Below are positions 1 through 8,460 of a DNA stretch of 26,127 bases, piece by piece (position 1 is the stretch's first letter; the number at the start of each line of letters is the position of its first letter). The stretch lies in NCBI GenBank assembly GCA_002412555.1, contig DHVH01000183.1:1-26127 (forward strand), read 5' to 3'. The notes under the pieces were generated by a model. It ran no database searches. It was not told the origin of the DNA and worked only from the letters and a program-made list of their open reading frames with translations. This DNA comes from Marinilabiliaceae bacterium UBA5213. Its GTDB lineage: Bacteria > Bacteroidota > Bacteroidia > Bacteroidales > Marinilabiliaceae. Both the position numbers and the translations under genes were made by a program.

Positions 1-1055
1 CATGGCTGGATGATAAGTTTGACGCTGAGGCCGTGGCCCGTAAGCTGGATATACCGTTTCATTTTGTGGATTTGAGTGACCAGTACCGTTCAAGGGTGGT
101 AGACTATATGTTTTCGGAGTACGAGAAGGGGCGCACGCCCAATCCGGATGTGCTGTGCAACCGCGAAATCAAGTTTGATGTCTTTATGGATGAGGCCATG
201 AAACTGGGTGCTGAATTTGTGGCCACCGGACATTATTGCCGAAAGGAAACCATTGAAGTGGATGGCCAGCCCGTGCACCGGCTTTTGGCCGGCTTGGATC
301 CCAATAAAGACCAAAGCTACTTTTTATGCCAATTGTCGCAAAAGCAACTCGAAAAAGCCTTGTTTCCCATCGGTGATTTGCAAAAGCCGGAAGTTCGCCG
401 CATTGCCGGTGAGTTGAAATTGATCACCGCCCACAAAAAGGATTCACAGGGGATTTGCTTTGTGGGAAAGGTGGATTTACCAGTGTTTTTGCAACAAAAA
501 CTGAAAGCCAGTGAGGGTCGTGTTTTTTTAGTTCCTGATGAGAGTGAATTATTTGCCCGTGATTGGCAGTCGGCGCAGGCCCAACCAGCCGACGAGCAAT
601 TGGAAGAATTGTCAAAACCCTATCCTTTTCATCCGCGCTATGGTGAAAAAATAGGTGAACATAATGGTGCTCATTTTTATACCATTGGACAACGTAAGGG
701 CCTTAATATAGGAGGGTTTCCGGAAGCCTTGTTTGTCATTGGCATCAACGTGGAGTACAACCAGGTTTATGTGGGCATGGGACAGGAGCATCCCGGACTT
801 TTCCGGTCTGTTTTAAAAATCAACACGGAGGAGATGCATTGGGTGCGTCCTGATTTGGCGCTGAAAGTCGGGGACAGTCGCCGTTATAATCTTCGAATTC
901 GCTACCGTCAGCCCTTGCAGGATGGCATAGCCTTTATGCGTGAGAATGGTCTTTTTCTGGTCTTTGATCAAGCACAGCGAGGGATAACGGCCGGACAGTT
1001 TGCTGCTCTCTACGATGGTGAAGAGTTGGTGGGTTCAGGGGTTATTAATTGGTAG
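1..1055 (+). CDS. mnmA: tRNA-specific 2-thiouridylase MnmA, 5'-truncated by window edge
   Basis: MnmA transfers sulfur to U34 of the Lys, Glu and Gln tRNAs, using ATP to adenylate the base. The reading frame is open to the left edge, so the N-terminus with the SGGVDSS PP-loop lies outside. Visible family motifs are NPDVLCNREIKF with the catalytic Cys at 156-158, ATGHYCR, the KDQSYFL box, the second catalytic Cys in GICFVG at 456-458, GQRKGLNIGG and a closing AGQFAALYDGEELVGSGVI. Between the GICF box and the GQRKG box is a segment longer than in E. coli MnmA, including a hydrophilic stretch rich in Glu, Gln and Ala; I recall similar inserts in Bacteroidota homologues. A GTG at 33 could be taken as a start, but the frame continues upstream with plausible MnmA sequence, so it is not the real one. 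The next gene begins 27 bases downstream and may be cotranscribed. Confidence 0.95.
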   Translation, partial: WLDDKFDAEAVARKLDIPFHFVDLSDQYRSRVVDYMFSEYEKGRTPNPDVLCNREIKFDVFMDEAMKLGAEFVATGHYCRKETIEVDGQPVHRLLAGLDPNKDQSYFLCQLSQKQLEKALFPIGDLQKPEVRRIAGELKLITAHKKDSQGICFVGKVDLPVFLQQKLKASEGRVFLVPDESELFARDWQSAQAQPADEQLEELSKPYPFHPRYGEKIGEHNGAHFYTIGQRKGLNIGGFPEALFVIGINVEYNQVYVGMGQEHPGLFRSVLKINTEEMHWVRPDLALKVGDSRRYNLRIRYRQPLQDGIAFMRENGLFLVFDQAQRGITAGQFAALYDGEELVGSGVINW

Positions 1056-1082
1056 GGATTTTAAGTATTACATTTGAGGGCT

Positions 1083-1577
1083 ATGCAAAGAATTGGCTTA
1101 TTATCGGATACACATGCTTTTTTTGACCCTAAATTCTACGAGCTCTTTGGCGAAGTAGATCAGATTTGGCATGCCGGAGACATTGGCTCGGAATCGGTCC
1201 TCGACGCCCTGGAGGCTTTTAAGCCTGTCCGGGCTGTTTATGGAAACATCGACGGTGCCGAATTGCGCCGGCGTATTCCTGCCATTCAACGCTTTGTCTG
1301 CGAAGGTGTGGATGTGATGATCACGCACATAGGAGGCTATCCTGGAAAGTATGCCCCTCCAATCAAGTCTCAGTTATACGCCCATCCTCCAAAACTATTT
1401 ATTTGTGGCCATAGCCATATTCTGAAGGTCATCAATGATGCTTCGTTAAAACTGCTGCATGTCAATCCCGGAGCTGCCGGAAAGTATGGTTTTCATGCGG
1501 TGCGGACGGCCATTCGGTTTACCCTTGATCAGGGCGATATAAAAGATATGGAAGTAATTGAGTTGTCTGAAAGGTAA
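1083..1577 (+). CDS. YfcE/MJ0936-type metallophosphoesterase
   Basis: Small calcineurin-like phosphoesterase of about 164 residues, the usual size for the YfcE/MJ0936 group, whose members cleave phosphodiesters with two bound metals. The metal-binding set is visible in order: SDTH near the N-terminus, HAGDIG, GNID, THIGG, GHSHI and NPGAAG. GNID replaces the common GNCD but keeps the coordinating Asn and Asp. I chose the ATG at 1083. An upstream in-frame TTG at 1074 would only add three residues before the conserved beta-strand. The true substrate cannot be told from sequence. It lies 27 bases after mnmA on the same strand, so it is probably in the same transcript, though no functional link is known. 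Confidence 0.9.
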   Translation: MQRIGLLSDTHAFFDPKFYELFGEVDQIWHAGDIGSESVLDALEAFKPVRAVYGNIDGAELRRRIPAIQRFVCEGVDVMITHIGGYPGKYAPPIKSQLYAHPPKLFICGHSHILKVINDASLKLLHVNPGAAGKYGFHAVRTAIRFTLDQGDIKDMEVIELSER

Positions 1578-1740
1578 TTGCAAACTTTCCCCCAAAAACT
1601 ACTGAGATGTTCTATTTTTTTAATATTTTAGGGTAATTCTACTCTTGCGCTTTGGAATGCTTCCTGAATCATGACATTGGCATGAACAAGTAGTGAAAAT
1701 TGGAGTTAAGATGTAAGCATTCTGAAAAAAATAATGGTAT

Positions 1741-3837
1741 ATGGGGTATTTGCCTAAATATTTTAATCGTGATATCAGTTGGTTATCTTTCAACTATCGT
1801 GTGTTGGAAGAGGCTAAGGATAGGTCATTGCCCTTGTTTGAGCGATTGAAATTTCTGGCAATTTACTCATCTAACCTCGATGAGTTTTTTAAAGTGCGTG
1901 TGGCAGAGTACAAGTACAATGTGGATCCCGAAGAATTGGAGGACATCAAAGGCGCTTCTCCGGTCAAAGTCTTGCAGGAAATCAACCGTATTGTAGATGA
2001 GCAGTTGCAGGAATTCAGCAACATATTTCATGGTGAAATATTGGCGGGTTTATATCATGAGGGCTTGATGTTGTATCAGGGGGATTTGCCCAACGATCCT
2101 CAGCACCAGCAATTCATTCGGGACTATTTTTACAGGGAGGTAATTCCTTATTTGCAACCTGTTTTGTTGACAAGGGGGACACGTTCCTTTTTGAGGGATA
2201 ACCGCTTGTATTTAGCCATTCGGTTGTATAGAAAGAAAAGCACCAACGATGAAGGTAAGTTGAAGAAACGACGGGCGCGCTATGCAATTGTGAAGCTGCC
2301 TACCAACGATTTACCCAGATTTATTCGACTTCCGGATAAAAATGATCGCTTTTATTTCGTCTTTTTAGATGACTTAGTACGTTTTAATTTACAGGAATTG
2401 TTTCCCGGTTACGACATTGACTCGAGTTACTGTGTGAAATTATTGCGCGATGCTGATTTAGGCATTCAGGATGAATTTAGTGGTAATCTGGTAGAGAAAA
2501 TCAGACGTAATATTGGGTTGCGCAAAGTGGGAGAGCCTACTCTATTTACCTATGATCGGGACATGCCGGCCGACTTTTTGGGTTTTTTGAAAGAGACTTT
2601 CGGATTTCTTAAGCAAGACCTGATGGCCGGTGAGCGATATCTCAATTTTCAGGATTTCTTTAGTTTTCCCAATCCGTTTTCACCCAATCATCAGTTGAAT
2701 CATCCCTCGTCTATACATCCGCATGAACTGGAACAATATGGCTCCATGTTTGCTGCCATTAAGGTTAAAGACCGGATGCTGCATTATCCTTACCAGTCGT
2801 TTGATTATGTTTTGCGGTTTTTGAATGAAGCGGCCCAGGATCCCAAAGTGGTTGAAATAAAAATTACCCAATACAGGGTAGCTAGTAATTCTGCAGTGGT
2901 TAATGCCCTTATTAGTGCAGCCCGCAATGGCAAGAAAGTTACTGTTTTTGTAGAGGTTAAAGCGCGTTTTGACGAGGAGAATAATCTTCAACTAGCACGA
3001 TTGATGGAAGATGCCGGAATAAGAATAATTTATAGTCTGCCCGGCTTAAAAGTGCATGCTAAAATGGCCTTGGTCTTACGCAGAAGCGGAGATGTTCGAA
3101 AACGATCTTACGCTTATTTAAGTACCGGTAATTTTAATGAAAAGACGGCACGACAATATGCCGATCACGGCTTTTTCACTTGTAAAGATGATTATGTTTT
3201 TGATTTGGAGGAGTTGTTTGAGTATTTTGAGAATCAGGACGCTACGCCGATATTTAGAAAGTTGTTGGTAACACAGTTTAATTTTAAGCATGAACTTGTT
3301 AGACGCATTGATCGTGAAATTGAATGGGTTTCTAAGGGGAAAGAAGGATACATTCTGTTGAAAATGAACAGTATTCAAAACAAACCTTTGATTAATAAAC
3401 TGTATGAAGCGAGTCAGGCCGGCGTAAAAATAGATTTAATTATCAGGGGTATTTGTTGTGTAGTGCCCAATCAACCTTTTAGTCGCAACATTAGAATTGT
3501 CAGGTTGGTTGATAGTTATTTGGAACATGCCAGACTGTGGATTTTTGGAAACAATGGAAAAAAGGAGGTCTTTTTGACCTCAGCCGACTGGATGAACAGA
3601 AATGTTATACGTCGCATTGAAACAACCTTCCCTATTGAGGATGAAGGTCTTGTTGAAGAAATATTTGATATTATTAATTTACAGCTACGGGACAATGTGA
3701 AAGCGAGATTGATTAATGAGCGCTTAGGGCACGACCGTATTGACACTGGCAGCCCTGACCAAATCAGGGCACAATGGGATACTTTTAAGATGTTGGCTGC
3801 TAAGGAGCCGGGTTATGATGAGCAGCGTTTTATGTGA
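1741..3837 (+). CDS. ppk1: Polyphosphate kinase 1
   Basis: PPK1 reversibly moves the gamma phosphate of ATP onto inorganic polyphosphate chains. At 698 residues it has the full family length. The N-terminal domain starts with RDISWLSFNYRVLEEA and NLDEFFKVR. The catalytic half carries the phosphorylated His in LKVHAKM (His439, matching His435 of E. coli by motif), LSTGNFNEKTARQYADHGFFT, RGICC, the second conserved His in LEHAR (His596) and SADWMNRNVIRRIE. All key residues are present, so the enzyme should be active. The ATG at 1741 puts the conserved N-terminal helix ten residues in; a nearby ATG at 1734 is out of frame. A 34-base gap separates it from the phosphohistidine phosphatase gene, suggesting cotranscription. 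The 163 bases upstream probably hold its promoter, but I could not pick out a clear one. Confidence 0.97.
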   Translation: MGYLPKYFNRDISWLSFNYRVLEEAKDRSLPLFERLKFLAIYSSNLDEFFKVRVAEYKYNVDPEELEDIKGASPVKVLQEINRIVDEQLQEFSNIFHGEILAGLYHEGLMLYQGDLPNDPQHQQFIRDYFYREVIPYLQPVLLTRGTRSFLRDNRLYLAIRLYRKKSTNDEGKLKKRRARYAIVKLPTNDLPRFIRLPDKNDRFYFVFLDDLVRFNLQELFPGYDIDSSYCVKLLRDADLGIQDEFSGNLVEKIRRNIGLRKVGEPTLFTYDRDMPADFLGFLKETFGFLKQDLMAGERYLNFQDFFSFPNPFSPNHQLNHPSSIHPHELEQYGSMFAAIKVKDRMLHYPYQSFDYVLRFLNEAAQDPKVVEIKITQYRVASNSAVVNALISAARNGKKVTVFVEVKARFDEENNLQLARLMEDAGIRIIYSLPGLKVHAKMALVLRRSGDVRKRSYAYLSTGNFNEKTARQYADHGFFTCKDDYVFDLEELFEYFENQDATPIFRKLLVTQFNFKHELVRRIDREIEWVSKGKEGYILLKMNSIQNKPLINKLYEASQAGVKIDLIIRGICCVVPNQPFSRNIRIVRLVDSYLEHARLWIFGNNGKKEVFLTSADWMNRNVIRRIETTFPIEDEGLVEEIFDIINLQLRDNVKARLINERLGHDRIDTGSPDQIRAQWDTFKMLAAKEPGYDEQRFM

Positions 3838-3871
3838 TTAAACATGAGGTTTAAGTGAAAAATAATCAATT

Positions 3872-4381
3872 ATGAAGAGACTAATTTTAGTTCGTCATGC
3901 CAAGACTGAACCTTTAACAGACGCTGCCTCTGATTTTGAAAGAAAACTCAAGCGGCGCGGAATAAATGATGCCGCCTTGGTGGCCAGAGATTTAAAAAGT
4001 CGCGCTTATGTGCCGGAGGTATTAATTTCCAGTCCAGCCAAAAGAGCTATCCAAACAGCCCATGTTTTTGCAGAGGCCTATGGTATTCCACTGGATGATA
4101 TTAAGCAGGCCATGTTTGTGTATGATGGGGATACTACGGCACGCATGTTGGATGCGATTGCCGGATTAGCCGGCAATGCAGATACGGTAATGGTTGTGGG
4201 TCATAATCCAGATATGGCCACCTTAAGTATGTTACTGTCGCGGGAGGACTTTTATCATTTTCCTACCGGAGCTTGTACGGTCATTACTTTTTCTATTACC
4301 GACTGGCAAGACATGAATGTGGGCCAGGGTCGATCAGAATACTTCGTTTATCCAAAATCCTTAAAGAATAGTAAAGATTGA
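3872..4381 (+). CDS. sixA: SixA-type phosphohistidine phosphatase
   Basis: Histidine-phosphatase superfamily protein of 169 residues, the size of the SixA branch. The catalytic RHG-type motif appears as VRHAKTE at residues 7-13, and the second catalytic His lies in VVGHNPDM. The Arg in SSPAKRAIQTA fits the third phosphate-binding position. SixA in E. coli removes phosphate from histidine phosphotransfer domains; in Bacteroidota the partner is not known. It sits 34 bases behind ppk1, so a role tied to phosphate or polyphosphate status is possible but is only inferred from position. Its last 21 bases overlap the end of the sensor kinase gene on the other strand. Confidence 0.88.
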   Translation: MKRLILVRHAKTEPLTDAASDFERKLKRRGINDAALVARDLKSRAYVPEVLISSPAKRAIQTAHVFAEAYGIPLDDIKQAMFVYDGDTTARMLDAIAGLAGNADTVMVVGHNPDMATLSMLLSREDFYHFPTGACTVITFSITDWQDMNVGQGRSEYFVYPKSLKNSKD

Positions 4382-6649
4382 TTCAGTATTTTGATTTTCA
4401 GATGTTACTATTTCACATGGCACGTTGAAGGTGAAATTGGCCCCTTTGCCCAGTTCTGATTCCACACTTATCTGGCCTCCCATTAAGTGCACCAGACTTT
4501 TGGTTATAGCAAGGCCTAAGCCGGTTCCACCCATATTGTTATTGGGGCCCGGATCTACCTGCCTGAATCGTTCAAAAATCACATGGTGATTTTTGATATC
4601 AATACCTTTTCCTGTGTCTTTGACTGAAAATACAATGTTGTTGGTTCCTTTAAGGCTGTAACCCAGCTCAATGAAGCCGCAATTGGTGAACTTAATGGCA
4701 TTACTTACCAAATTGTTAATGATTTGTTCTACCCGGTACTGGTCAGCCGTTACCATAAGTCTCTGACCTTTATCTTCCTTATCGAGCATAAATTTGACCT
4801 CTTTTCTTTTATTGGATATAATGGTATTGGCCATATGTTCTATCTTGTCGAAAAGGCTATGGAGATCGAAAGTGTGCGTGTTGAGAGCAAACTGCCCGGA
4901 TTCTATTTTAGATATGTCAATGATGTCGTTGATAAGGTTGAGCAGACTTTCACCACTCGCCCTGATCAGGTGCAAATATTTTTCGTACTCGGCTTCTGAG
5001 AAGCCGGAGCCATTAAGGAGAATGTCTGAAAAACCCAGTATGGCATTCATGGGTGTCCTGATTTCGTGCGACATGTTAGCCAAGAAGGACGATTTTAGGC
5101 GGTCGCTTTCTTCTGCCTTTTCTTTTGCCATACGAAGCTGCTCTTCAAACGCTCTCTGAAAATCGATGTCCATTAGTATGCCAACCATCCTGGCAGGTCT
5201 GTTTTCCATTATTTCTGTGATTTTTCCATGCATGGAAAACCACTTGTAGGTATCATCAACTGTTCGTATGCGCACTTCGCCGCTAAATGATGCGTTGATG
5301 CCAGAGGCATGCATCGAAAACGATTCCACCAATTGGTCGATGTCTTGCGGATGAAAATAAGCATTCCAATTTTTCAAGGTGAAATGAAGTTGATCAGGTG
5401 TTTCGTAGCCCAAAAGGTGTGAAACCCATTTGTTGAGATAAACATCTTTATTTCTAAAGTCTATGTCCCATAGCCCTACATGGGCGCCATCGAGCGCCAG
5501 TTCTAGTCGGCTTTCACTTTTCTTGAGTTGTTTTTCTACCTGTCTTTTTTGTGTGATAATTTGCAGGAGAACCAAGATGATGAGCACCAGGAAAGCCAAT
5601 ATAATTCCAACGATAATTATTTCATCTTTGTATCGGCCTATGTAAGAGAGTGGTTTGTTAATTATGATAACATCTGCAGGCAACAAAGAACTGTCTAAAT
5701 TATGTCTGGTAAATGGCTGGTAATCGATGATGGTTGATTCTGGTGTGAGGGTCAAAAAAGGCACGAACTTAGCAGTATCTTTAAGTCTTGTTTCCATTAT
5801 TTTTGCGGCCTGAATCCCCTGGTCTTTCCCTGTGATGATTACCCCACCCGTAATAAAGTCTCCAAATAGAAAATCCCAGTTGCCGTAAATAGGGACATCC
5901 AGACAACCTTTGATAAAATCAGCCTCTCTTATCATATCGCGCGTGGCTCCATTCCTTGGGATGTAAAGACTTAGTAGCAGAATGGCTTTTTCATTTGGAT
6001 CTATTTGGCAGAGGTCAACCCCTAATTGCTCAGCTGAAGTGGCGTGTATTATTCTATATTCAAAGGGCCAGGTTTTAGATTCGATGGCCTTTTTAAACTG
6101 GTCTATAAAAAGAAGTCCGCTTAAGGTGGAGTCGGATATTACAATTAGCTCTTCTAATTGTGGATGTATGGTAGTGATAAGTTCTAAAGTGGCTTCAATA
6201 TTAATGTCTTCTGCAACTCCTTTGTATTTAACGGTGTCTATCTCAAAATCTCTGATGTTATTGACACCACAAAAAGTGACAGGTACATCTCCCCATATTT
6301 CAACACCATGGTTAAGAAGAAATTCGAAAGCAAAGTTATCGCTGCAAATAATACCCTCTACATCAATGGTATGGTATTTTTCTTTCAAATAAGCGGTTAA
6401 GGCTGCAACATGTCTTGGGTTGTTAAAGCGTTTTGTATCCAGATACTCAATGGAAATTCGAAAGCCCTCCTCTTCTGATAATTCATTCACGATGGCTTCG
6501 GTCAGGTCTTTGGTCCATTTAAAAGTCGGGTGGTATGAATTGATGAGGATGATGTCGGTAAGATTTGCACTTTCGTTGCCCTCTGCTTTGGCGAAGTCAG
6601 ATGAAAAAATGCTTAACAGGGCAATGATAAATGGGGTAAAGTGCTTCAT
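4361..6649 (-). CDS. Orphan sensor histidine kinase with periplasmic ABC-type binding domain
   Basis: Membrane-bound sensor kinase of 762 residues. Domains in order: a signal peptide ending AKA at residue 22; a periplasmic region to about 340 that resembles the ABC-transporter substrate-binding family PF04392 (LINSYHPTFKWTKDL near its start, GDVPVTFCGVNN inside); one membrane segment at about 344-367; a PAS domain at about 378-500 (LDGAHVGLWDIDF); a HisKA domain with SHEIRTPMNAILGFSDIL, phosphorylated His528; and an HATPase with an N box (NLVSNAIKFT), DTGKGI and GGTGLGLAI. The protein stops soon after the ATPase, with no receiver or Hpt domain, and no response-regulator gene is in the window. 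The ligand is unknown; a small molecule such as an amino acid or other anion is possible. The start ATG at 6649 puts the signal peptide at residue 1. Confidence 0.92.
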   Translation of the reverse strand: MKHFTPFIIALLSIFSSDFAKAEGNESANLTDIILINSYHPTFKWTKDLTEAIVNELSEEEGFRISIEYLDTKRFNNPRHVAALTAYLKEKYHTIDVEGIICSDNFAFEFLLNHGVEIWGDVPVTFCGVNNIRDFEIDTVKYKGVAEDINIEATLELITTIHPQLEELIVISDSTLSGLLFIDQFKKAIESKTWPFEYRIIHATSAEQLGVDLCQIDPNEKAILLLSLYIPRNGATRDMIREADFIKGCLDVPIYGNWDFLFGDFITGGVIITGKDQGIQAAKIMETRLKDTAKFVPFLTLTPESTIIDYQPFTRHNLDSSLLPADVIIINKPLSYIGRYKDEIIIVGIILAFLVLIILVLLQIITQKRQVEKQLKKSESRLELALDGAHVGLWDIDFRNKDVYLNKWVSHLLGYETPDQLHFTLKNWNAYFHPQDIDQLVESFSMHASGINASFSGEVRIRTVDDTYKWFSMHGKITEIMENRPARMVGILMDIDFQRAFEEQLRMAKEKAEESDRLKSSFLANMSHEIRTPMNAILGFSDILLNGSGFSEAEYEKYLHLIRASGESLLNLINDIIDISKIESGQFALNTHTFDLHSLFDKIEHMANTIISNKRKEVKFMLDKEDKGQRLMVTADQYRVEQIINNLVSNAIKFTNCGFIELGYSLKGTNNIVFSVKDTGKGIDIKNHHVIFERFRQVDPGPNNNMGGTGLGLAITKSLVHLMGGQISVESELGKGANFTFNVPCEIVTSENQNTESIFTIL

Positions 6650-6745
6650 ACTAGTTTGGTTTGGGCTTGTAAATTAAGGATTTTTTCTGAGAAACGGGAT
6701 GGGAGGCTTAAAAATGTGTTAACTTTGGGAGGGGAGGGGTGGATG

Positions 6746-6809
6746 AGGTTAATAGGTTAATAGGTCAAGAGGTCAAGAGGTCAATAGGTCAATAGGTCAA
6801 TAGGTCAAT
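6746..6809. repeat. Octamer tandem array, unit AGGTCAAT
   Basis: Eight contiguous 8-base units read on the plus strand: AGGTTAAT twice, AGGTCAAG twice, then AGGTCAAT four times. The change of unit along the array suggests stepwise duplication by slippage. Related arrays with the same period and unit lie at 22632-22703 and 25074-25105. Confidence 0.95.
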
Positions 6810-6833
6810 AGATTTGAGGTGAAGCGAAGCGGA

Positions 6834-6873
6834 TTCCCGTAAGGCGGAGCGGGAACGGTACCCGCGAAACGGG
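6834..6873. repeat. GC-rich double inverted repeat
   Basis: Two adjacent inverted repeats. TTCCCG at 6834-6839 pairs with CGGGAA at 6850-6855 around a 10-base loop. CCCG at 6861-6864 pairs with CGGG at 6870-6873 around a 5-base loop. GGTACC between them is itself palindromic. The GC content is well above the flanks. It could be a remnant of a dispersed palindromic element or a structured leader; no run of T follows, so it is a poor terminator. Confidence 0.5.
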
Positions 6874-6881
6874 ATAAGATA

Positions 6882-6960
6882 GGGTTGAAAGGGTGGATTG
6901 GGTTGATTGGGGTAGGATGGTATAGGGTTTAGGGTTTGGGGTTTGAGGATTAGGGGTTTT
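6882..6960 (+). repeat. G-rich period-9 and telomere-like period-7 repeat before hydG
   Basis: Three 9-base units (GGGTTGAAA, GGGTGGATT, GGGTTGATT) and a fourth looser one are followed by 7-base units GGGTTTA, GGGTTTG, GGGTTTG, AGGATTA, GGGGTTT. The last part resembles the TTTAGGG telomere repeat by chance of composition. Four G-tracts at 6925-6956 with loops of 4, 3 and 11 bases could in principle form a G-quadruplex on the sense strand, ending about 23 bases before the hydG start. Confidence 0.8.
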
Positions 6961-6979
6961 AATTAAAGGGGGAGATATT

Positions 6980-8413
6980 ATGTCTATGATTTATGAACCG
7001 CAGGAGTATAAGATTAAGGATGAGCCCTTGCAGCCGTTTATTGATGCGGATGAGTTGTGGGACATTCTAAAGACCAATGCACATCCCTCTAAAGAAAGGG
7101 TGCGGGAGGTCATTGCCCGTTCGCTGGATAAGCACCGACTAAGTCTGGCCGAGACAGCCGTTTTGATCAATGCGGACGATCCGGAATTGATTGAGGAGAT
7201 TAAGCAGGGCGCACGCATTTTGAAGGAGAGGGTTTACGGACAGCGCATCGTGCTTTTTGCACCACTATACATTGGTAATCTTTGTACCAATAATTGTTCC
7301 TATTGTGGATTTAGAACTGACAACAAAAAGCAGACGCGCATTACCCTCGATCATGATCAGATTGTTGAGCAGGTCACTGCTCTGGAGGAAGTTGGACACA
7401 AAAGGCTTATTCTGACTTTTGGGGAGCACCCGCGCTATTCGCCTGAATTTATTGCCGACACCGTCCGTACAGTCTACAGCGTTAAGAAGAACCATGGCGA
7501 AATCCGCCGTGTTAATATCAATGCAGCGCCTTTAGATATTGAGGGTTTTAAGATAGTTAAAGCCTCGGGCATAGGTACCTATCAGGTTTTTCAGGAGACT
7601 TACCATCCCGCTTCCTATCTGGATGTACACTTGTCGGGCCAAAAGCGTGATTATAATTGGCGCCTGACTGCCCTGGACCGGGCGCAGGAAGCGGGTATTG
7701 ATGATGTGGGGATAGGGGCTTTAATGGGGCTCTACGACTGGCGTTTTGAGGTAATGGGTTTGTTGCGTCACGTCAATCATTTTGAAGCAGTCTATAACGT
7801 GGGCCCACATACGATTTCATTTCCCCGTATAAAGACAGCCTCGGGTTATGCCTTTAATAAGCAGTACGAGGTGAGTGATGGTGATTTTACGCGACTGGTG
7901 GCTATTTTGCGATTGGCAGTACCTTATACCGGTATGATTTTGACGGCCCGGGAACCTGCTCATGTGCGCGATGAGGTCTTGCAATTTGGAGTATCTCAAA
8001 TTGATGGGGGCACAAATATTGAACTGGGTGGTTATAGTAAAAAAAGTGCTACTCAAAATCTGGACTCTGAGCAGTTTCAGATTAATGATAACCGATCGCT
8101 CGAAGAGGTTATTGGTGAATTGATTAAAAAGGATTACATTCCTTCCTTTTGTACGGCTTGTTACCGGTTGAACAGAACTGGCGAGCATTTTATGGAATTT
8201 TCGGTCCCCGGATTTATCAAGCGCTTTTGTCAACCCAACGCCATGTTGACGCTGGCTGAGTACCTTGAAGACTATGCACCGCCGGAGAGCAAAATCAAAG
8301 GTTATCAATTGATCGAAAAAAACATAGAAAATTATTCCGACGAATCATTTAAAAATAAGCTACTTGAGCGTTTGGAAAGGGTTAAGGCCGGAGAACGGGA
8401 TCTTTATCTTTAG
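6980..8413 (+). CDS. hydG: [FeFe]-hydrogenase maturase HydG
   Basis: Radical SAM tyrosine lyase that splits tyrosine into p-cresol, CO and cyanide and builds an organometallic iron synthon for the H-cluster of [FeFe] hydrogenase. At 477 residues it has the normal length. The radical SAM cluster motif CX3CX2C is at Cys102, Cys106 and Cys109 (CTNNCSYCGF). The HydG-specific C-terminal auxiliary cluster motif CX2CX22C is at Cys391, Cys394 and Cys417, which separates it from the related thiazole enzyme ThiH. It lacks close neighbours from the same pathway: hydE lies about 3.7 kb away on the other strand, and hydF and the hydrogenase are absent. The purine-rich AAAGGGGGAG at 6965-6974, five bases before the ATG at 6980, is one of the few good ribosome binding sites here and fixes the start. 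Confidence 0.97.
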   Translation: MSMIYEPQEYKIKDEPLQPFIDADELWDILKTNAHPSKERVREVIARSLDKHRLSLAETAVLINADDPELIEEIKQGARILKERVYGQRIVLFAPLYIGNLCTNNCSYCGFRTDNKKQTRITLDHDQIVEQVTALEEVGHKRLILTFGEHPRYSPEFIADTVRTVYSVKKNHGEIRRVNINAAPLDIEGFKIVKASGIGTYQVFQETYHPASYLDVHLSGQKRDYNWRLTALDRAQEAGIDDVGIGALMGLYDWRFEVMGLLRHVNHFEAVYNVGPHTISFPRIKTASGYAFNKQYEVSDGDFTRLVAILRLAVPYTGMILTAREPAHVRDEVLQFGVSQIDGGTNIELGGYSKKSATQNLDSEQFQINDNRSLEEVIGELIKKDYIPSFCTACYRLNRTGEHFMEFSVPGFIKRFCQPNAMLTLAEYLEDYAPPESKIKGYQLIEKNIENYSDESFKNKLLERLERVKAGERDLYL

Positions 8414-8439
8414 GCTTTTGGCATATTTCTTGAAAATGA

Positions 8440-8458
8440 GGCTAAAAAAACTTTAGCC
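8440..8458. promoter_or_regulatory. Perfect 7-bp hairpin directly before a start codon
   Basis: GGCTAAA at 8440-8446 pairs with TTTAGCC at 8452-8458 around the loop AAAAC. The stem ends two bases before the ATG at 8461 and lies 27 bases after the hydG stop. There is no T-run after it on the plus strand, so it is not a standard terminator. It would cover the translation start region of the next gene if transcribed with it. Confidence 0.55.
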
Positions 8459-8460
8459 CC

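Larger units (their letters stand above)
6650..6979. other. Gene-free, repeat-rich gap between divergent genes
   Basis: This 330-base gap separates the 5' ends of the sensor kinase (-) and hydG (+), so it must hold both promoters. It contains an octamer array at 6746-6809, a GC-rich stretch with two inverted repeats at 6834-6873, then a G-rich run of period 9 and period 7 at 6882-6960. No reading frame in it looks like protein. I could not identify a clear Bacteroidota-type promoter (TTG, then TAnnTTTG) for either gene. Confidence 0.7.

Noticed and set aside
6746..6809. Possible CRISPR array
   Set aside because: Units are 8 bases, contiguous, with no spacers, and no cas genes are near.
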